The notes: generated by a model not told the origin, from the sequence alone. 64,000 bases of DNA from an uncultured Alistipes sp. (GCA_910576555.1 CAJTIY010000001.1:1-64000), one strand, 5' to 3'; numbered from the stretch's first letter, positions 23,248 to 32,410 are shown. Numbers and translations: made by a program.

Positions 23248-24696
23248 ATGGACAGAAACCTTGTTGCGCTGAAACCGGCGCTCGTCTGGAAACATTTCGC
23301 GGAGATCGTCCGCATCCCCCGTCCTTCGGGACATGAAGATAAGATCCGTGCCTACGTCACGGGCGTAGCCCGCTCGCTGGGCCTCGAGTGCCGCGAGGAC
23401 GAGGCGCACAATATCTACGTGCGCAAGCCGGCGACGCCCGGCATGGAGAACCGCAAGGGAGTGGTGCTGCAGGCCCACCTCGACATGGTGCCGCAGAAGA
23501 ACAACGACAAGACCTTCGACTTCGAGAAGAACCCGATCGACGCCTATGTCGACGGCGACTGGGTGACGGCCGACGGTACGACGCTCGGTGCCGACAACGG
23601 CATCGGCGCCGCGGCGATCCTCGCCGTGCTGGAGGACGATACGCTCGAACACGGACCGCTGGAGGCGCTCTTCACGGCCACCGAGGAGACCGGCATGGAC
23701 GGCGCCTTCGGGCTGAAGGCCGGTGTGCTGCAGGGCGACATCCTGCTCAACCTCGACTCGGAGAGCGAGGGCGAACTCTACGTCGGCTGCGCCGGCGGTC
23801 TCGATGCCAATATCGCGATCGATTACGCTGCGGAACCTGTTCCGGCCGGCTATACGGCCCTGAAGCTTTGCGTCAAGGGACTCAAGGGCGGCCACTCGGG
23901 CATTCAGATCGTGGCCCAGCGCGCCAATGCCAACAAGCTGCTTTTCCGCCTGCTGCATCATCTGCCCTACGAGGTGCTGTTGGCCGACGTCGACGGTGGA
24001 GGTCTGCGCAACGCCATTCCGCGCGAGGCGACCGCCACGGTGCTCGTGGCCGATGCCGAGCGGTTTCTCGCCGACGTGGCCGCTTTCGAGCGGACCGTCG
24101 TGGCCGAATACGCCGGTGTGGAGGATGCGATCCGCATCTTCGCCGAGCCTTGTGCCGCTCCGGCCGCGGCGATCGCCCGCGAGGCGACCCTGCGGATCGT
24201 GCGGGCCGTCGTCGCATGCCCCGACGGGGTCGTACGCATGTCGGAGGCGATGCCGGGGCTGGTCGAGACTTCGACCAATCTGGCGCGCGTGGTCTCCGAC
24301 GGCGAGCGGGTGTCGCTGCAGTGTCTGCTGCGCAGCTCGGTCAATTCGGCGAAGGAGGCGTTGGGCGAAGCCATCTCGGCGGTCTTCGCGCTGGCCGGCG
24401 GCCGCACGGAGCTTACGGGCAGCTACAACGGCTGGAACCCCGACATGGCGTCGCCGATCCTGAAGGCCATGACCGCCTCCTACGAGGAGCTCTACGGCCG
24501 CAAGCCGCTCGTGACGGCCATTCACGCCGGTCTGGAGTGCGGCATCATCGGCAGCAACTATCCCGGGCTCGACATGATTTCGTTCGGCCCGACGATCTGC
24601 TATCCCCACTCGCCCGACGAGAAGGTGGAGATCGCTTCGGTCGGCAAGTTCTACGACTTTCTGGTCCACACGCTGCGCAACGTTCCCGTAAAGTGA
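23248..24696 (+). CDS. pepD: Aminoacyl-histidine dipeptidase (PepD, M20)
   Basis: 482-residue cytoplasmic zinc dipeptidase of the M20C family; cleaves Xaa-His (carnosine-like) and other dipeptides. LQAHLDMVPQKN (about 77-88) holds the first metal ligand in HxD. TLGADNGIGAAA (about 111-122) provides the bridging Asp. ATEETGMDGAFGL (about 145-157) supplies the catalytic Glu and a ligand Glu. KGLKGGHSGIQI (about 211-222) leads into the dimerisation lid. FGPTICYPHSPDEKVEI near the end holds the last His ligand. Length is typical. Its stop overlaps the GTG start of the lipid kinase (GTGA). Confidence 0.95.
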   Translation: MDRNLVALKPALVWKHFAEIVRIPRPSGHEDKIRAYVTGVARSLGLECREDEAHNIYVRKPATPGMENRKGVVLQAHLDMVPQKNNDKTFDFEKNPIDAYVDGDWVTADGTTLGADNGIGAAAILAVLEDDTLEHGPLEALFTATEETGMDGAFGLKAGVLQGDILLNLDSESEGELYVGCAGGLDANIAIDYAAEPVPAGYTALKLCVKGLKGGHSGIQIVAQRANANKLLFRLLHHLPYEVLLADVDGGGLRNAIPREATATVLVADAERFLADVAAFERTVVAEYAGVEDAIRIFAEPCAAPAAAIAREATLRIVRAVVACPDGVVRMSEAMPGLVETSTNLARVVSDGERVSLQCLLRSSVNSAKEALGEAISAVFALAGGRTELTGSYNGWNPDMASPILKAMTASYEELYGRKPLVTAIHAGLECGIIGSNYPGLDMISFGPTICYPHSPDEKVEIASVGKFYDFLVHTLRNVPVK

Positions 24697-25673
24697 CCGG
24701 ACGCGTGGAATCGGAACCCGAAAAGTGGTTCGTCATCGTCAATCCCGTGGCCGGAGGCGGCCGCGGCCTCGATGACTTTCCGCTCATTTCGCGGCTGATG
24801 CGCGAGGCGCATATCCTCTGCGAGCCGGTCTTCACCGAGCATAAGTTCCACGCCACGGAACTGACCGTTACGGCCGTGAAGGAGGGTTACCGTCGCATCG
24901 TCGTAGTGGGGGGCGACGGCACGCTGCACGAGGTGGTCAACGGCCTCTTCATCCAGCGCGAGGTGCGGCCCGACGAGGTGTTGCTCGCCGTCGTGGCGGT
25001 CGGCACGGGCAACGACTGGGTGCGGACGTTCGGCCTTTCGGGTCGTTACCGCGATGCCGTGCAGGCGATCGCCGCAGGCCGTTCGTTCCTGCAGGACGTG
25101 GGGGTGGTCTCCTATGAGGAGGCCCACTTCCGCCAGAGCCGCTACATGGCCAACGTCGGCGGCGCGGGTTTCGACGCGCATGTCGTGCGCAAGGTCACCC
25201 ACCTGCGCAAGAAGGGCCGCACGAGCCGCTGGCGGTATACGTGGTGCGTCGTGCGTTCGTTTTTCCGCTACAAATCGACCGGCGTGAAGGTGTGGGTCGA
25301 CGACCGGCTGGTCTACAACGACCTGCTGTTCAGCGTCGCCATCGGCATCTGCAAATACAACGGCGGCGGTCTGCAGCAGCTGCCCGCTGCCGTGGCCGAC
25401 GACGGGATCTTCGACCTCTCGCTCTACCGCCCCGTCCACTTCTGGCACCTGCTGTTCCGCTTCCACTACCTGTTCGATGGACGGATCTACCAGATACGCC
25501 ACATCCTGCAGGAGCGGGGCAGCCGGATCCGGATCGAGTCGTCGCCCGAGGTCTCGGTGGAGGTCGACGGCGAGCTGCTGGGCGAATCGCCGCTCGAATT
25601 CTCGATCCTGCACCGTGCCGTGCGCATCGTCGTCGGCGCGGGATTCGCGGGTGGTGCCGAGGCCGGAAAATGA
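24693..25673 (+). CDS. Diacylglycerol/lipid kinase family protein (YegS-like)
   Basis: 326 residues. The catalytic domain (PF00781) is clear: VNPVAGGGRG (about 14-23) starts it, and VVVGGDGTLHEVVNGLF (about 70-86) is the nucleotide-binding GGDGT motif. AVVAVGTGNDWVRTFGL (about 101-117) is the conserved G-T-(G/A)-ND segment. The C-terminal beta domain ends with VDGE (about 299). It phosphorylates a lipid such as diacylglycerol at the membrane. No ATG suits: GTG 24693 overlaps the pepD stop by four bases, a standard coupling, and GTG 24705 is the alternative. Last gene of a run that begins at 20435. Confidence 0.88.
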   Translation: MTGRVESEPEKWFVIVNPVAGGGRGLDDFPLISRLMREAHILCEPVFTEHKFHATELTVTAVKEGYRRIVVVGGDGTLHEVVNGLFIQREVRPDEVLLAVVAVGTGNDWVRTFGLSGRYRDAVQAIAAGRSFLQDVGVVSYEEAHFRQSRYMANVGGAGFDAHVVRKVTHLRKKGRTSRWRYTWCVVRSFFRYKSTGVKVWVDDRLVYNDLLFSVAIGICKYNGGGLQQLPAAVADDGIFDLSLYRPVHFWHLLFRFHYLFDGRIYQIRHILQERGSRIRIESSPEVSVEVDGELLGESPLEFSILHRAVRIVVGAGFAGGAEAGK

Positions 25674-25712
25674 CGACGCGACGACGGGCCTGTCAGCCGC
25701 ATCGTCGCGTCG
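25674..25712. terminator. Hairpin between convergent lipid kinase and lipoprotein genes
   Basis: Perfect 11-bp stem CGACGCGACGA / TCGTCGCGTCG (25674-25684 with 25702-25712), loop 17 bases, directly after the kinase stop. No T run; assigned by position. Confidence 0.4.
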
Positions 25713-25745
25713 GAGGTGCCGCCTGTCGCGGTGTGTGCGCGGGCG

Positions 25746-26318
25746 TCAGTCGACCTCGATGACGTCGACTTCGGTGACCGTCCACTCGAAGAGATCGTTG
25801 GCGCAGTCGGCCTCCAGACGGCGGATCTGCGAGCGGTCGGTGGTATCGGCCAGTATGGCGTTGAAGAACTGCGACATCGACGAGAAGGTCGAGTTGACCT
25901 TGCCGGCGAAACATTTGTAGAAGGCATGCTGTTGCTCGAGGCCCAGACCGGCCGGCAGTACGCCCTCGGCCACCAAGTAGGGGTAGGGGTAGATGTGGCG
26001 CATGTTGCGGGCGTCGGCGTTGAGTTCGTCGACGATCGTCGTCACGACGACCATATCCACGGTGTCGGAGGCTCCGGGCATCGAGATGAAGGTCGTGTAG
26101 ACCGGGTAGGAGTTTTCCAGCGTGGTGGCCACGTCGTCGGCGAAGAGCACGAACTCGGCGTCGTTCAGGTCGTCGAGGTAGACCATGCGGCGGTAGTCGC
26201 GCAGCGACTCGCGCATGGCTTTGCGCTGTTCGTGGTTCCATTCCCGGCGCTGCGAGCAGCCGAAGAGCACTCCGGCGAGAATCGTCGGCAGCGCGATGCA
26301 AAGGAGCATTTTTTTCAT
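25746..26318 (-). CDS. Hypothetical lipoprotein
   Basis: 190 residues, not recognised. The N-terminus MKKMLLCIALPTILAGVLFGC is a lipoprotein signal with lipobox LFGC (Cys21). The mature part is acidic and about half helical. It has two tyrosine-rich spots (RNMRHIYPYPYLVAEG near 108-123) and ends TVTEVDVIEVD. A region near 80-105 (DTVDMVVVTTIVDELNADARN) could be a coiled segment. It stands alone, convergent with the lipid kinase and divergent from the YjbR-like gene. Probably an inner- or outer-leaflet envelope protein of Bacteroidales; no function can be proposed. Confidence 0.7.
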   Translation of the reverse strand: MKKMLLCIALPTILAGVLFGCSQRREWNHEQRKAMRESLRDYRRMVYLDDLNDAEFVLFADDVATTLENSYPVYTTFISMPGASDTVDMVVVTTIVDELNADARNMRHIYPYPYLVAEGVLPAGLGLEQQHAFYKCFAGKVNSTFSSMSQFFNAILADTTDRSQIRRLEADCANDLFEWTVTEVDVIEVD

Positions 26319-26542
26319 CGTGATTGCTGTGTTTTGGTTATATGCTCCCGGTTCGCAATCCGTGTGCCAAATCTTTGTCGGGGAGGATTTCGCCCCGGAC
26401 GAAGAGCTGTCGGCGGATGCGGGCCCCGGACTGCGGCGGGAGCTCTTTCGGAGGTGCCGGCATCGGGTTTCCGCAGCGGCGGCCGGTGTGTCCGGTTTCC
26501 CGGGGCGCTGCCGCAACGAATTCGCGAAATAATGGTTTCGAT

Positions 26543-26926
26543 ATGGATGTACTCTCTTTCCGCGACTACTGTCTGTCGCTTCCCATGACCGAGGAGTCGA
26601 CGCCCTTCGACGAGACGACGCTCGTCTACAAGGTCGGCGGCCGCATGTATGCCTGTGCCGATATGGTCGACTTCGCGACGATCGCCGTGAAGTGCGATCC
26701 TGACGAGGCGCTTCTCCTGCGCGAACGCTACCCTGAGGTGGGGCCGGCCTACCACTTCAACAAACGCCACTGGAACGGAATCCGCACCGACGGCGATCTG
26801 CCCGATGCCTTCCTGCGCGAGCAGATACGCAACTCCTATATGACGGTGCTGCGGCGCAACGTCACGCCGCGCGCTCTGCGCGACGAACTGCTGGCCTGCG
26901 TCGCCGAGCTCGGACTGCCCGAGTAG
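26543..26926 (+). CDS. MmcQ/YjbR-family protein
   Basis: 127 residues of the YjbR/MmcQ (CyaY-like fold) family. FRDYCLSLPMTEESTPFDETTLVYKVGGRMYACAD covers the family's N-terminal half: a helix, then a strand with the FDxxTLVYKVxGKMF pattern. The later KCDPDEALLLRERYPEVGPAYHFNKRHWNGI block, with its conserved HFNKRHWNxI, makes the call secure. ATG 26543 gives the usual N-terminus. The family is called DNA-binding from fold similarity, but the true role is not known. A strong terminator at 26953-26990 follows. Confidence 0.9.
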   Translation: MDVLSFRDYCLSLPMTEESTPFDETTLVYKVGGRMYACADMVDFATIAVKCDPDEALLLRERYPEVGPAYHFNKRHWNGIRTDGDLPDAFLREQIRNSYMTVLRRNVTPRALRDELLACVAELGLPE

Positions 26927-26952
26927 TGCAGGTGCTGCCGCCGCGGATATAT

Positions 26953-26990
26953 AACGGCCTCCGACACGATCGCACGTGTCGGAGGCCGTT
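26953..26990. terminator. Bidirectional terminator between mmcQ-like gene and xylE
   Basis: Perfect 16-bp stem starting AACGGCC and ending GGCCGTT (26953-26968 with 26975-26990), loop ATCGCA. It separates convergent genes that end at 26926 and 27006. Confidence 0.75.
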
Positions 26991-27005
26991 TCCGTTCGAA
27001 TTTCG

Positions 27006-28424
27006 CTATTTGCGCCAGAGCTGCGACATCTCCTCCAGCGTCCGGCCTTTGGTCTCGGGCACCCGGCGCCAGACGAACACCGCCGAGGCGAGCGACATGA
27101 AGGCATAGATGCAGTAGGTGCCCCCGACGCTCCACGCACTCAACGACGGAAAGGTCGCCGAGACGAGGAAGTTGGCGATCCATTGCGCCGCGACGGCGAT
27201 GGCCACGGCCTGCGAGCGGATCGTGTTGGGGAAGATCTCGGCGATCAGTACCCAGCAGATCGGGCCCCACGACATCATGAACGACGCCGTGTAGAGGATG
27301 ATGAAGACGAGGGCCGCCGTGCCGATCGCATCGGAGAACGAGAGCGCTGCGAGGGCGATCATGCCCACCATCATGCCTGTCGAACCGACGATCAGCAGCG
27401 GCTTGCGCCCCACCTTGTCGACGGTGAAGATCGCCACGACGGTGAAGACGATGTTGACGATGCCCATCACCACGGTCTGCATCATCGAGGCGTCGCCCGT
27501 GGCGCCCATGTTTTCGAAGATGCGCGGAGCGTAGTAGAGCACGACGTTGATGCCCACGGCCTGCTGGAAGAACGACAGCAGGATGCCGATGACGATTACC
27601 GCGCCGCCGTAGGTGAGCAGCTTTTCGTGCCGCTCGTGCACCGTGGCCCGGATATCGGCGAGGATCGTCCCGGCTTCGACGGTGCCGTTGATGCGGGCGA
27701 GGACCGCGAAGGCCTTCGCGTCGCGGCCCTTGAGCGCGAGGAAGCGCGGCGTTTCGGGCACGAGCATGATCAGCAGGAAGAACGCCCCGGCGGGGAATGC
27801 CTCCGAGAGGAACATCCTCCGCCAGCCGAACGCCGTCATGGCGGTGCGGATCGTCTCGGCGGTGTCGCCCAGCGAATCGCGGATCAGGTAGTTGACGAAG
27901 TAGACCACCAGCATGCCGAAGATGATGGAGAACTGGTTGCACGAGACGAGCGTGCCGCGGATGCGCGCGGGCGCTATTTCGGCGATGTACATGGGGCAGA
28001 CGGCCGAGGCCAGTCCCACGCCGATGCCGCCCAGCACGCGGTAGAAGTTGAAGAGTGCCAAGAGCGCCATCGAAGGCTCGCCGTAGGGCAGCAGGGCGCT
28101 TTCGGGGCGCCACGATCCCACGGCCGAGACGAAGAACATCGCGGCGGCGGCGATCAGCGAGCGCTTGCGTCCGAGCCGCGAGGCCATGAAGCCCGAGATA
28201 GCGCCGCCGACGACGCAGCCCAGCAGGGCGCTCGATGCGGTGAATCCGTGCCACGCCTTCGTGTAGGCGTCGCCCAGTCCGCTGCGGAAGAACTCCTCGA
28301 GGGCCTTTTCGGCGCCCGAGACCACCGCGGTGTCGTAGCCGAACAGGAGCCCTCCGATGATCGCCACCAGCACGATGGAGAAGAGATAGAGGCGGCTGCC
28401 CTCTTTGCGATAGGTCGAAGTCAT
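27006..28424 (-). CDS. xylE: Sugar porter, D-xylose:H+ symporter XylE type
   Basis: 472-residue MFS sugar porter with twelve helices. FGYDTAVVSGAEKAL (about 28-42) and RLGRKRSLI (about 84) are sugar-porter signatures. PMYIAEIAPARIRGTLVSCNQFSIIFG (about 144-170) matches the PESPR-adjacent region of XylE and GLUT proteins, including the Gln before the sugar site. PETPRFLALKGR, FFQQAVGINVVLYYAPRIF (Gln-Gln and Asn of the sugar site) and VPETKGRTLEEM complete the family pattern. It imports xylose with protons. Position downstream of xylA supports this; a 201-base gap between them holds no visible gene or clear promoter box. Confidence 0.9.
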   Translation of the reverse strand: MTSTYRKEGSRLYLFSIVLVAIIGGLLFGYDTAVVSGAEKALEEFFRSGLGDAYTKAWHGFTASSALLGCVVGGAISGFMASRLGRKRSLIAAAAMFFVSAVGSWRPESALLPYGEPSMALLALFNFYRVLGGIGVGLASAVCPMYIAEIAPARIRGTLVSCNQFSIIFGMLVVYFVNYLIRDSLGDTAETIRTAMTAFGWRRMFLSEAFPAGAFFLLIMLVPETPRFLALKGRDAKAFAVLARINGTVEAGTILADIRATVHERHEKLLTYGGAVIVIGILLSFFQQAVGINVVLYYAPRIFENMGATGDASMMQTVVMGIVNIVFTVVAIFTVDKVGRKPLLIVGSTGMMVGMIALAALSFSDAIGTAALVFIILYTASFMMSWGPICWVLIAEIFPNTIRSQAVAIAVAAQWIANFLVSATFPSLSAWSVGGTYCIYAFMSLASAVFVWRRVPETKGRTLEEMSQLWRK

Positions 28425-28625
28425 AGGTGTCAGTCGGTTTTAGGTTGTCGTAGTCGTTCGTGCCGCCGGCTGCGCAATCGCGGCCGACGCGCTTTTCGGG
28501 AAGCGCGCCCCGGAACGGATCGTGTCGCCCGGGTCGGCATGCGCATCCGCGGACCGCGAACGACGGAGGTTCGGAGGCTGAACCGCCTGTCGCCCGCGGT
28601 CGCGGCGTGCGTCGTCGTATGCGGA

Positions 28626-29939
28626 TCAGATATACATGTTTACGATCGCCTCGTAGAGCTCCTGCCGGCCGCTGCGCTGCACGGGTTCGTGCGTGAGGGC
28701 GTATTCGGCGACCTGCTCGAGTGTGAGGCGTCCTTCTTCGAAGGCTTTGCCTTCGCCGCTGTCGTAGGAGGCGTAGCGCTCGGCCAGCATCCGCTCGTAG
28801 GGCGAGTGTTCGAGTATGTCGGCGGCGATGAGCAGCGCGCGGGCCATGACGTCCATCGCGGCGATGTGGGCGATGAACAGATCCTCGGGATCGGTCGAGT
28901 TGCGGCGGGTCTTGGCGTCGAAGTTCGTGCCGCCGCCCTGCAGACCGCCGCCGCGCACGATCACCAGCATGGCCTGCACCATTTCGTAGAGGTCGATCGG
29001 GAACTGGTCGGTGTCCCAGCCGTTCTGGTAGTCGCCGCGGTTGGCGTCGATCGACCCGAGCATGTCGGCGTCGACGGCGCACTGGAGCTCGTGCTCGAAG
29101 GTGTGGCCGGCGAGCGTTGCGTGGTTGACCTCGATGTTCACCTTGAAGTCCTTGTCGAGCCCGTGGGCGCGCAGGAAGCCGATGACGGTCTCCGTGTCGA
29201 CGTCGTACTGGTGCTTCATCGGCTCCATCGGTTTGGGCTCGATGAGGAAGTTGCCCGTGAATCCCTTCGCGCGGGCATAGTCGCGGGCCATGCGCAGCAT
29301 GGTGGCCATGTGCTCCTTCTCGCGCTTCATGTCGGTGTTCAGCAGCGACATGTAGCCCTCGCGGCCGCCCCAGAAGACGTAGTTCTCGCCGCCCAGCTCG
29401 ATCGTGGCGTCGATGGCGTTCTTGATCTGCAGCATGGCGCGGGCCGCCGCGTCGAAGTCGGGGTTGGTCGAGGCGCCGTTCATGTAGCGGGCGTGTCCGA
29501 AGACGTTGGCCGTGCCCCAGAGCAGTCGGATGCCCGTCTCGGCCTGCTTCTGCTTGGCGTAGGCGACGATTTCGCGGAGGTTGGCTTCGTACCGGACGGG
29601 ATCGGGGTCTTCGTCCACGAGGTCGACGTCGTGGAAGCAGTAATATTCGATGCCCATCTTCTGCATGAACTCGAAGCCGGCGTCCATCTTGGCCTTCGCA
29701 CGCGCGACGGGGTCGGCGGCTTCGTTCCACGGAAAGCGCTTCGTGCCGCCGCCGAACTGGTCGGCGCCCTCGGCGCAGAGGGTGTGCCACCAAGCCATCG
29801 AGAACCGCAGCCAGTCCTTCATCTTGCGGCCTGCTACGATGCGCTCGGGATCGTAGTAACGGAAAGCCATCGGGTTCTTCGATGCAGCGCCTTCGAAGGC
29901 GATCTTACCCACGGAGGGGAAATACTCTTTTGTTGCCAT
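28626..29939 (-). CDS. xylA: Xylose isomerase
   Basis: 437 residues, type II xylose isomerase of the length usual for Bacteroides. It converts D-xylose to D-xylulose with two divalent metals. FHDVDL (about 102-107) contains the catalytic His and Asp pair. WGGREGY (about 190) and FLIEPKPMEPMKHQYD (about 230-245) hold a metal-binding Glu. KVNIEVNHATLAGHTFEHEL (about 258-277) has the second Glu/His site, and GSIDANRGDYQNGWDTDQFP (about 293-312) contributes the Asp ligands. ATG 29939 is the conserved start (MATKEYFP). It lies 44 bases after xylB in the operon. Confidence 0.97.
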   Translation of the reverse strand: MATKEYFPSVGKIAFEGAASKNPMAFRYYDPERIVAGRKMKDWLRFSMAWWHTLCAEGADQFGGGTKRFPWNEAADPVARAKAKMDAGFEFMQKMGIEYYCFHDVDLVDEDPDPVRYEANLREIVAYAKQKQAETGIRLLWGTANVFGHARYMNGASTNPDFDAAARAMLQIKNAIDATIELGGENYVFWGGREGYMSLLNTDMKREKEHMATMLRMARDYARAKGFTGNFLIEPKPMEPMKHQYDVDTETVIGFLRAHGLDKDFKVNIEVNHATLAGHTFEHELQCAVDADMLGSIDANRGDYQNGWDTDQFPIDLYEMVQAMLVIVRGGGLQGGGTNFDAKTRRNSTDPEDLFIAHIAAMDVMARALLIAADILEHSPYERMLAERYASYDSGEGKAFEEGRLTLEQVAEYALTHEPVQRSGRQELYEAIVNMYI

Positions 29940-29983
29940 GAATCTATCTGTTTGAAATCGATTCGTAATAGGGGAACGCTGCT

Positions 29984-31468
29984 TTACGCCTTCAACCGGC
30001 GTTCCAGCTCCTTTTTCCAAGCCTCGTAACCCGCTTCGAGCGCCGAGCGGTCGGCTGCGACGGGTTCGATCGTTTCGAGCTGCCGCAGCGCGGCGAAGGC
30101 CTCGTCGCGCGAGCGGTAGAGACCGGCACCGAGCGCCGCACCGCGGGCTGCACCGAGTGCATTGTCCGTGTCGTAGAGTTCGATGCGCGCGTCGGAGAGG
30201 GTCGCCAGCGTGCGGCGGAACAGCGGCGAGAGGAACAGGTTGGCCGCGCCGGCGCGGATCACGTCGGTGCGGAGTCCCATGCCGCGCATGATGTCGATGC
30301 CGTAGCGGAACGCGTAAGCGATGCCCTCCTGCACGGCCCGCAGCAGGTGGGCCTGCGTGTGGCGGTTGAGATCGATGTCGACGAGGGCGGCGCCCGTCGT
30401 GCGGTTTTCGAGCATGCGTTCGGCTCCGTTGCCGAAGGGGAGCACGAGCAGCCCCTCCGAACCTGCCGGGACGCTCTCGGCCAGCCGGTTCATGGCGGCG
30501 TAGTCGCCGTTCGCGGCGATGTTGCGGCGCACCCAAGCGTTCATGATGCCCGTGCCGTTGATGCAGAGCAGGATGCCGTAGCGCGGGGCGGCGGGGGAGT
30601 GGTTGACGTGCACGAAAGTGTTCACGCGCGAGAGCGGATCGGCCTGCGGCGTGTCGACCACGCCGTACACCACACCGCTTGTGCCGCCCGTGGCGGCGAT
30701 CTCGCCCGCCTCCATCACATTGAGCGAGAAGGCGTTGTTGGGCTGGTCGCCCGCGCGGTACGAAATCGGGGTCGCTTCGGGGATGCCCAGCAGCCGCTCG
30801 GTCGCCGCATCGGTGCGGGCCAGCGTGCCGATAGAGACGCCCGCCTCGGGGATCATCGCGTGCGGAATGCCGTAATGGTCGGCGACGAAGTCGGCGCGGC
30901 GCTCCTCGGCGAAATCCCACAGAATCTGCTCCGAGAGGCCGCTCACGCTGGTGGCGATCCGGCCCGAGAGGCGGTAGGCGATGTAGTCGCCCGGAAGCAT
31001 GAACTTGTCGACCCGGGCGAACAGCTCCGGCTCGTTGCGGGCGACCCATGCCAGCTTCGAGGCGGTGAAGTTGCCCGGCGAGTTGAGCGTATGGGCGAGG
31101 CATAAATCGCGGCCGAGAGCCTCCAGTGCCTCGGCGCCGAGCGCCACGGCCCGCGAATCGCACCAGATGATCGATTTGCGGAGCGGATGCCCCGCAGCGT
31201 CGAGGCAGACCAGCCCGTGCATCTGGTAGGTGATGCCGATCGAGCGGACCTCGCTCATCGGGTGGCCATCGGCGGCGATGCGGCGGATGCCCTCGCAGAC
31301 GTAGCGCCACCACATTTCGGGGTCCTGTTCGGCCCATCCCGCCTCGGGGGCGTCGATGGGCATCTCCTGCGATGGATTGGTCGATGAGGCCGTGCATGTG
31401 CCCGATGCGATGTCGAGCAGCGATACCTTGACCGACGACGAGCCGATGTCTATGCCTAACGATTTCAT
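29984..31468 (-). CDS. xylB: Xylulokinase
   Basis: 494-residue FGGY-family sugar kinase; ATP-dependent phosphorylation of D-xylulose to xylulose 5-phosphate. The start GIDIGSSSVKVSLLD (5-19) is the phosphate-1 loop. The segment SIGITYQMHGLVCLDAAGHPLRKSIIWCDSRA (about 80-111) contains the MHGL pattern and the DxR substrate site of xylulokinases. RAGDQPNNAFSLNVMEAGEIAATGGTSGVVYG (about 244-275) carries catalytic Asp and the phosphate-2 loop. Located 23 bases after the Nudix regulator and 44 before xylA; together they form the xylose pathway. Confidence 0.95.
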   Translation of the reverse strand: MKSLGIDIGSSSVKVSLLDIASGTCTASSTNPSQEMPIDAPEAGWAEQDPEMWWRYVCEGIRRIAADGHPMSEVRSIGITYQMHGLVCLDAAGHPLRKSIIWCDSRAVALGAEALEALGRDLCLAHTLNSPGNFTASKLAWVARNEPELFARVDKFMLPGDYIAYRLSGRIATSVSGLSEQILWDFAEERRADFVADHYGIPHAMIPEAGVSIGTLARTDAATERLLGIPEATPISYRAGDQPNNAFSLNVMEAGEIAATGGTSGVVYGVVDTPQADPLSRVNTFVHVNHSPAAPRYGILLCINGTGIMNAWVRRNIAANGDYAAMNRLAESVPAGSEGLLVLPFGNGAERMLENRTTGAALVDIDLNRHTQAHLLRAVQEGIAYAFRYGIDIMRGMGLRTDVIRAGAANLFLSPLFRRTLATLSDARIELYDTDNALGAARGAALGAGLYRSRDEAFAALRQLETIEPVAADRSALEAGYEAWKKELERRLKA

Positions 31469-31491
31469 GGTGCGACGATGCGTTTTGCGGG

Positions 31492-32238
31492 TCAGTATTT
31501 CCAGTTGTTGATGAATCCCAGTCGGAGCTTCTCCCGCACGGCCCGCTTGTAGGCGCTGCGGTTGAAGGTGTAGTATTGCGCCGGTTTGTGGGCCACGCCG
31601 TGCTCCTTCTCGCGGGTCGGCGTCAGGAATCCCGACGAGAGGATCTTCTTGCGGAAGTTGCGGTTGTCGATTTCGATGCCCAGCACGGCGGCGTAGAGGT
31701 CCTGCAGCTGGCGGATGGTGAATTTGCGGGGCAGCAGTTCGAAGGCTACGGGCGACTGGAGCATCTCGCGGCAGAGCGACGAGAGGGCCGCGGCGAGGAT
31801 CTGCTTGTGGTCCATCGCCAAGTGCTGGATCGACTCCACCTCGACCCATTGCGCTCCGGCGGCCGTCGTGAAGGCCACCGTATGCGGGTCGAGCTTCACG
31901 AGTGCGTAGTAGCTCACCGTCACCACGCGTTCGGTGCGGATGCCGTGGTAGCGGTTGATCCACGCCAGCTCCTCGCCCGAGACGCGCTGCGGATCGGAGA
32001 AGATCTCCAGCTGTCGCAGGTAGACGTTTTCGAGTCCCGTGGCCTCCTTCAGCACACGGTAGGCGGCCTCGGGCAGGGTTTCGTTCTCCAGAATCATGGC
32101 CCCCGGCAGCTTCAGTCGGTCGAGCCGGCCGTCGGGTTTCCAGTAGCGGCGTTCGATGAGCAGTACCTTGAGCACTTTGCCGTCGAAGCCGAATACGGCG
32201 CAGTCGACCGAGAGCGATTGGTTCATCTGAAGGGACAT
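31492..32238 (-). CDS. Nudix-domain (NrtR/AraR-like) transcriptional regulator of the xylose operon
   Basis: 248 residues. The N-terminal ~140 residues are a Nudix domain, but the Nudix box is degenerate. Where REUxEExGU is expected it reads RVLKEATGL (about 63-71), so two of the three metal-binding glutamates are lost and catalysis is unlikely. The C-terminal part is a winged-helix region (LLPRKFTIRQLQDLYAAVLG, then NFRKKILSSGFL) typical of NrtR. Bacteroides AraR (BT0354) has the same architecture and represses arabinose genes, so a xylose-responsive repressor is a strong inference here. First gene of the operon, with candidate operators at 32349-32432. ATG 32238 is used; 32226 is also possible. 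Confidence 0.85.
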   Translation of the reverse strand: MSLQMNQSLSVDCAVFGFDGKVLKVLLIERRYWKPDGRLDRLKLPGAMILENETLPEAAYRVLKEATGLENVYLRQLEIFSDPQRVSGEELAWINRYHGIRTERVVTVSYYALVKLDPHTVAFTTAAGAQWVEVESIQHLAMDHKQILAAALSSLCREMLQSPVAFELLPRKFTIRQLQDLYAAVLGIEIDNRNFRKKILSSGFLTPTREKEHGVAHKPAQYYTFNRSAYKRAVREKLRLGFINNWKY

Positions 32239-32310
32239 GGCGGCGGTTTCGGTAGGTTGGGGGCCGGTCGCGGGCGGAGAACGGAGGTCCGTTCGGGACG
32301 ATCGGCTTCG

Positions 32311-32341
32311 CAAAGATATTCATACGCAGCGGGTTTCGCAA
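32311..32341 (-). promoter_or_regulatory. Promoter of the xylose operon
   Basis: Minus strand TTGC (32341-32338), exactly 19 bases, TATCTTTG (32318-32311), a perfect box. Transcription would begin near 32304, about 65 nt before the Nudix-regulator ATG. The first candidate operator starts seven bases upstream of the TTGC. Confidence 0.75.
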
Positions 32342-32348
32342 GCTTATT

Positions 32349-32366
32349 GTAAAATTTACGCTAACT
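32349..32366. promoter_or_regulatory. Candidate operator 1 of the Nudix regulator
   Basis: Contains inverted repeat GTAAA-A-TTTAC (32349-32359) and TTTACGCTAACT (32355-32366), which recurs exactly at 32421-32432. Placed just upstream of the xylose promoter. Confidence 0.45.
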
Positions 32367-32410
32367 GTTCGCCGTATTCCGCTTGCAGGACTTCCGCAGG
32401 CCGTTTCGGT

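Noticed and set aside
21526..24669. A 1047-codon minus-strand frame across the barrel, phoH and pepD genes
   Set aside because: Antisense shadow of three recognised genes; His/Asp/Arg-rich composition typical of GC-rich antisense frames.
26976..30029. A 1017-codon + strand frame antisense to xylE and xylA, and a 985-codon minus frame overlapping the same genes
   Set aside because: Both are low-complexity shadows of well-identified xylose genes in other frames.
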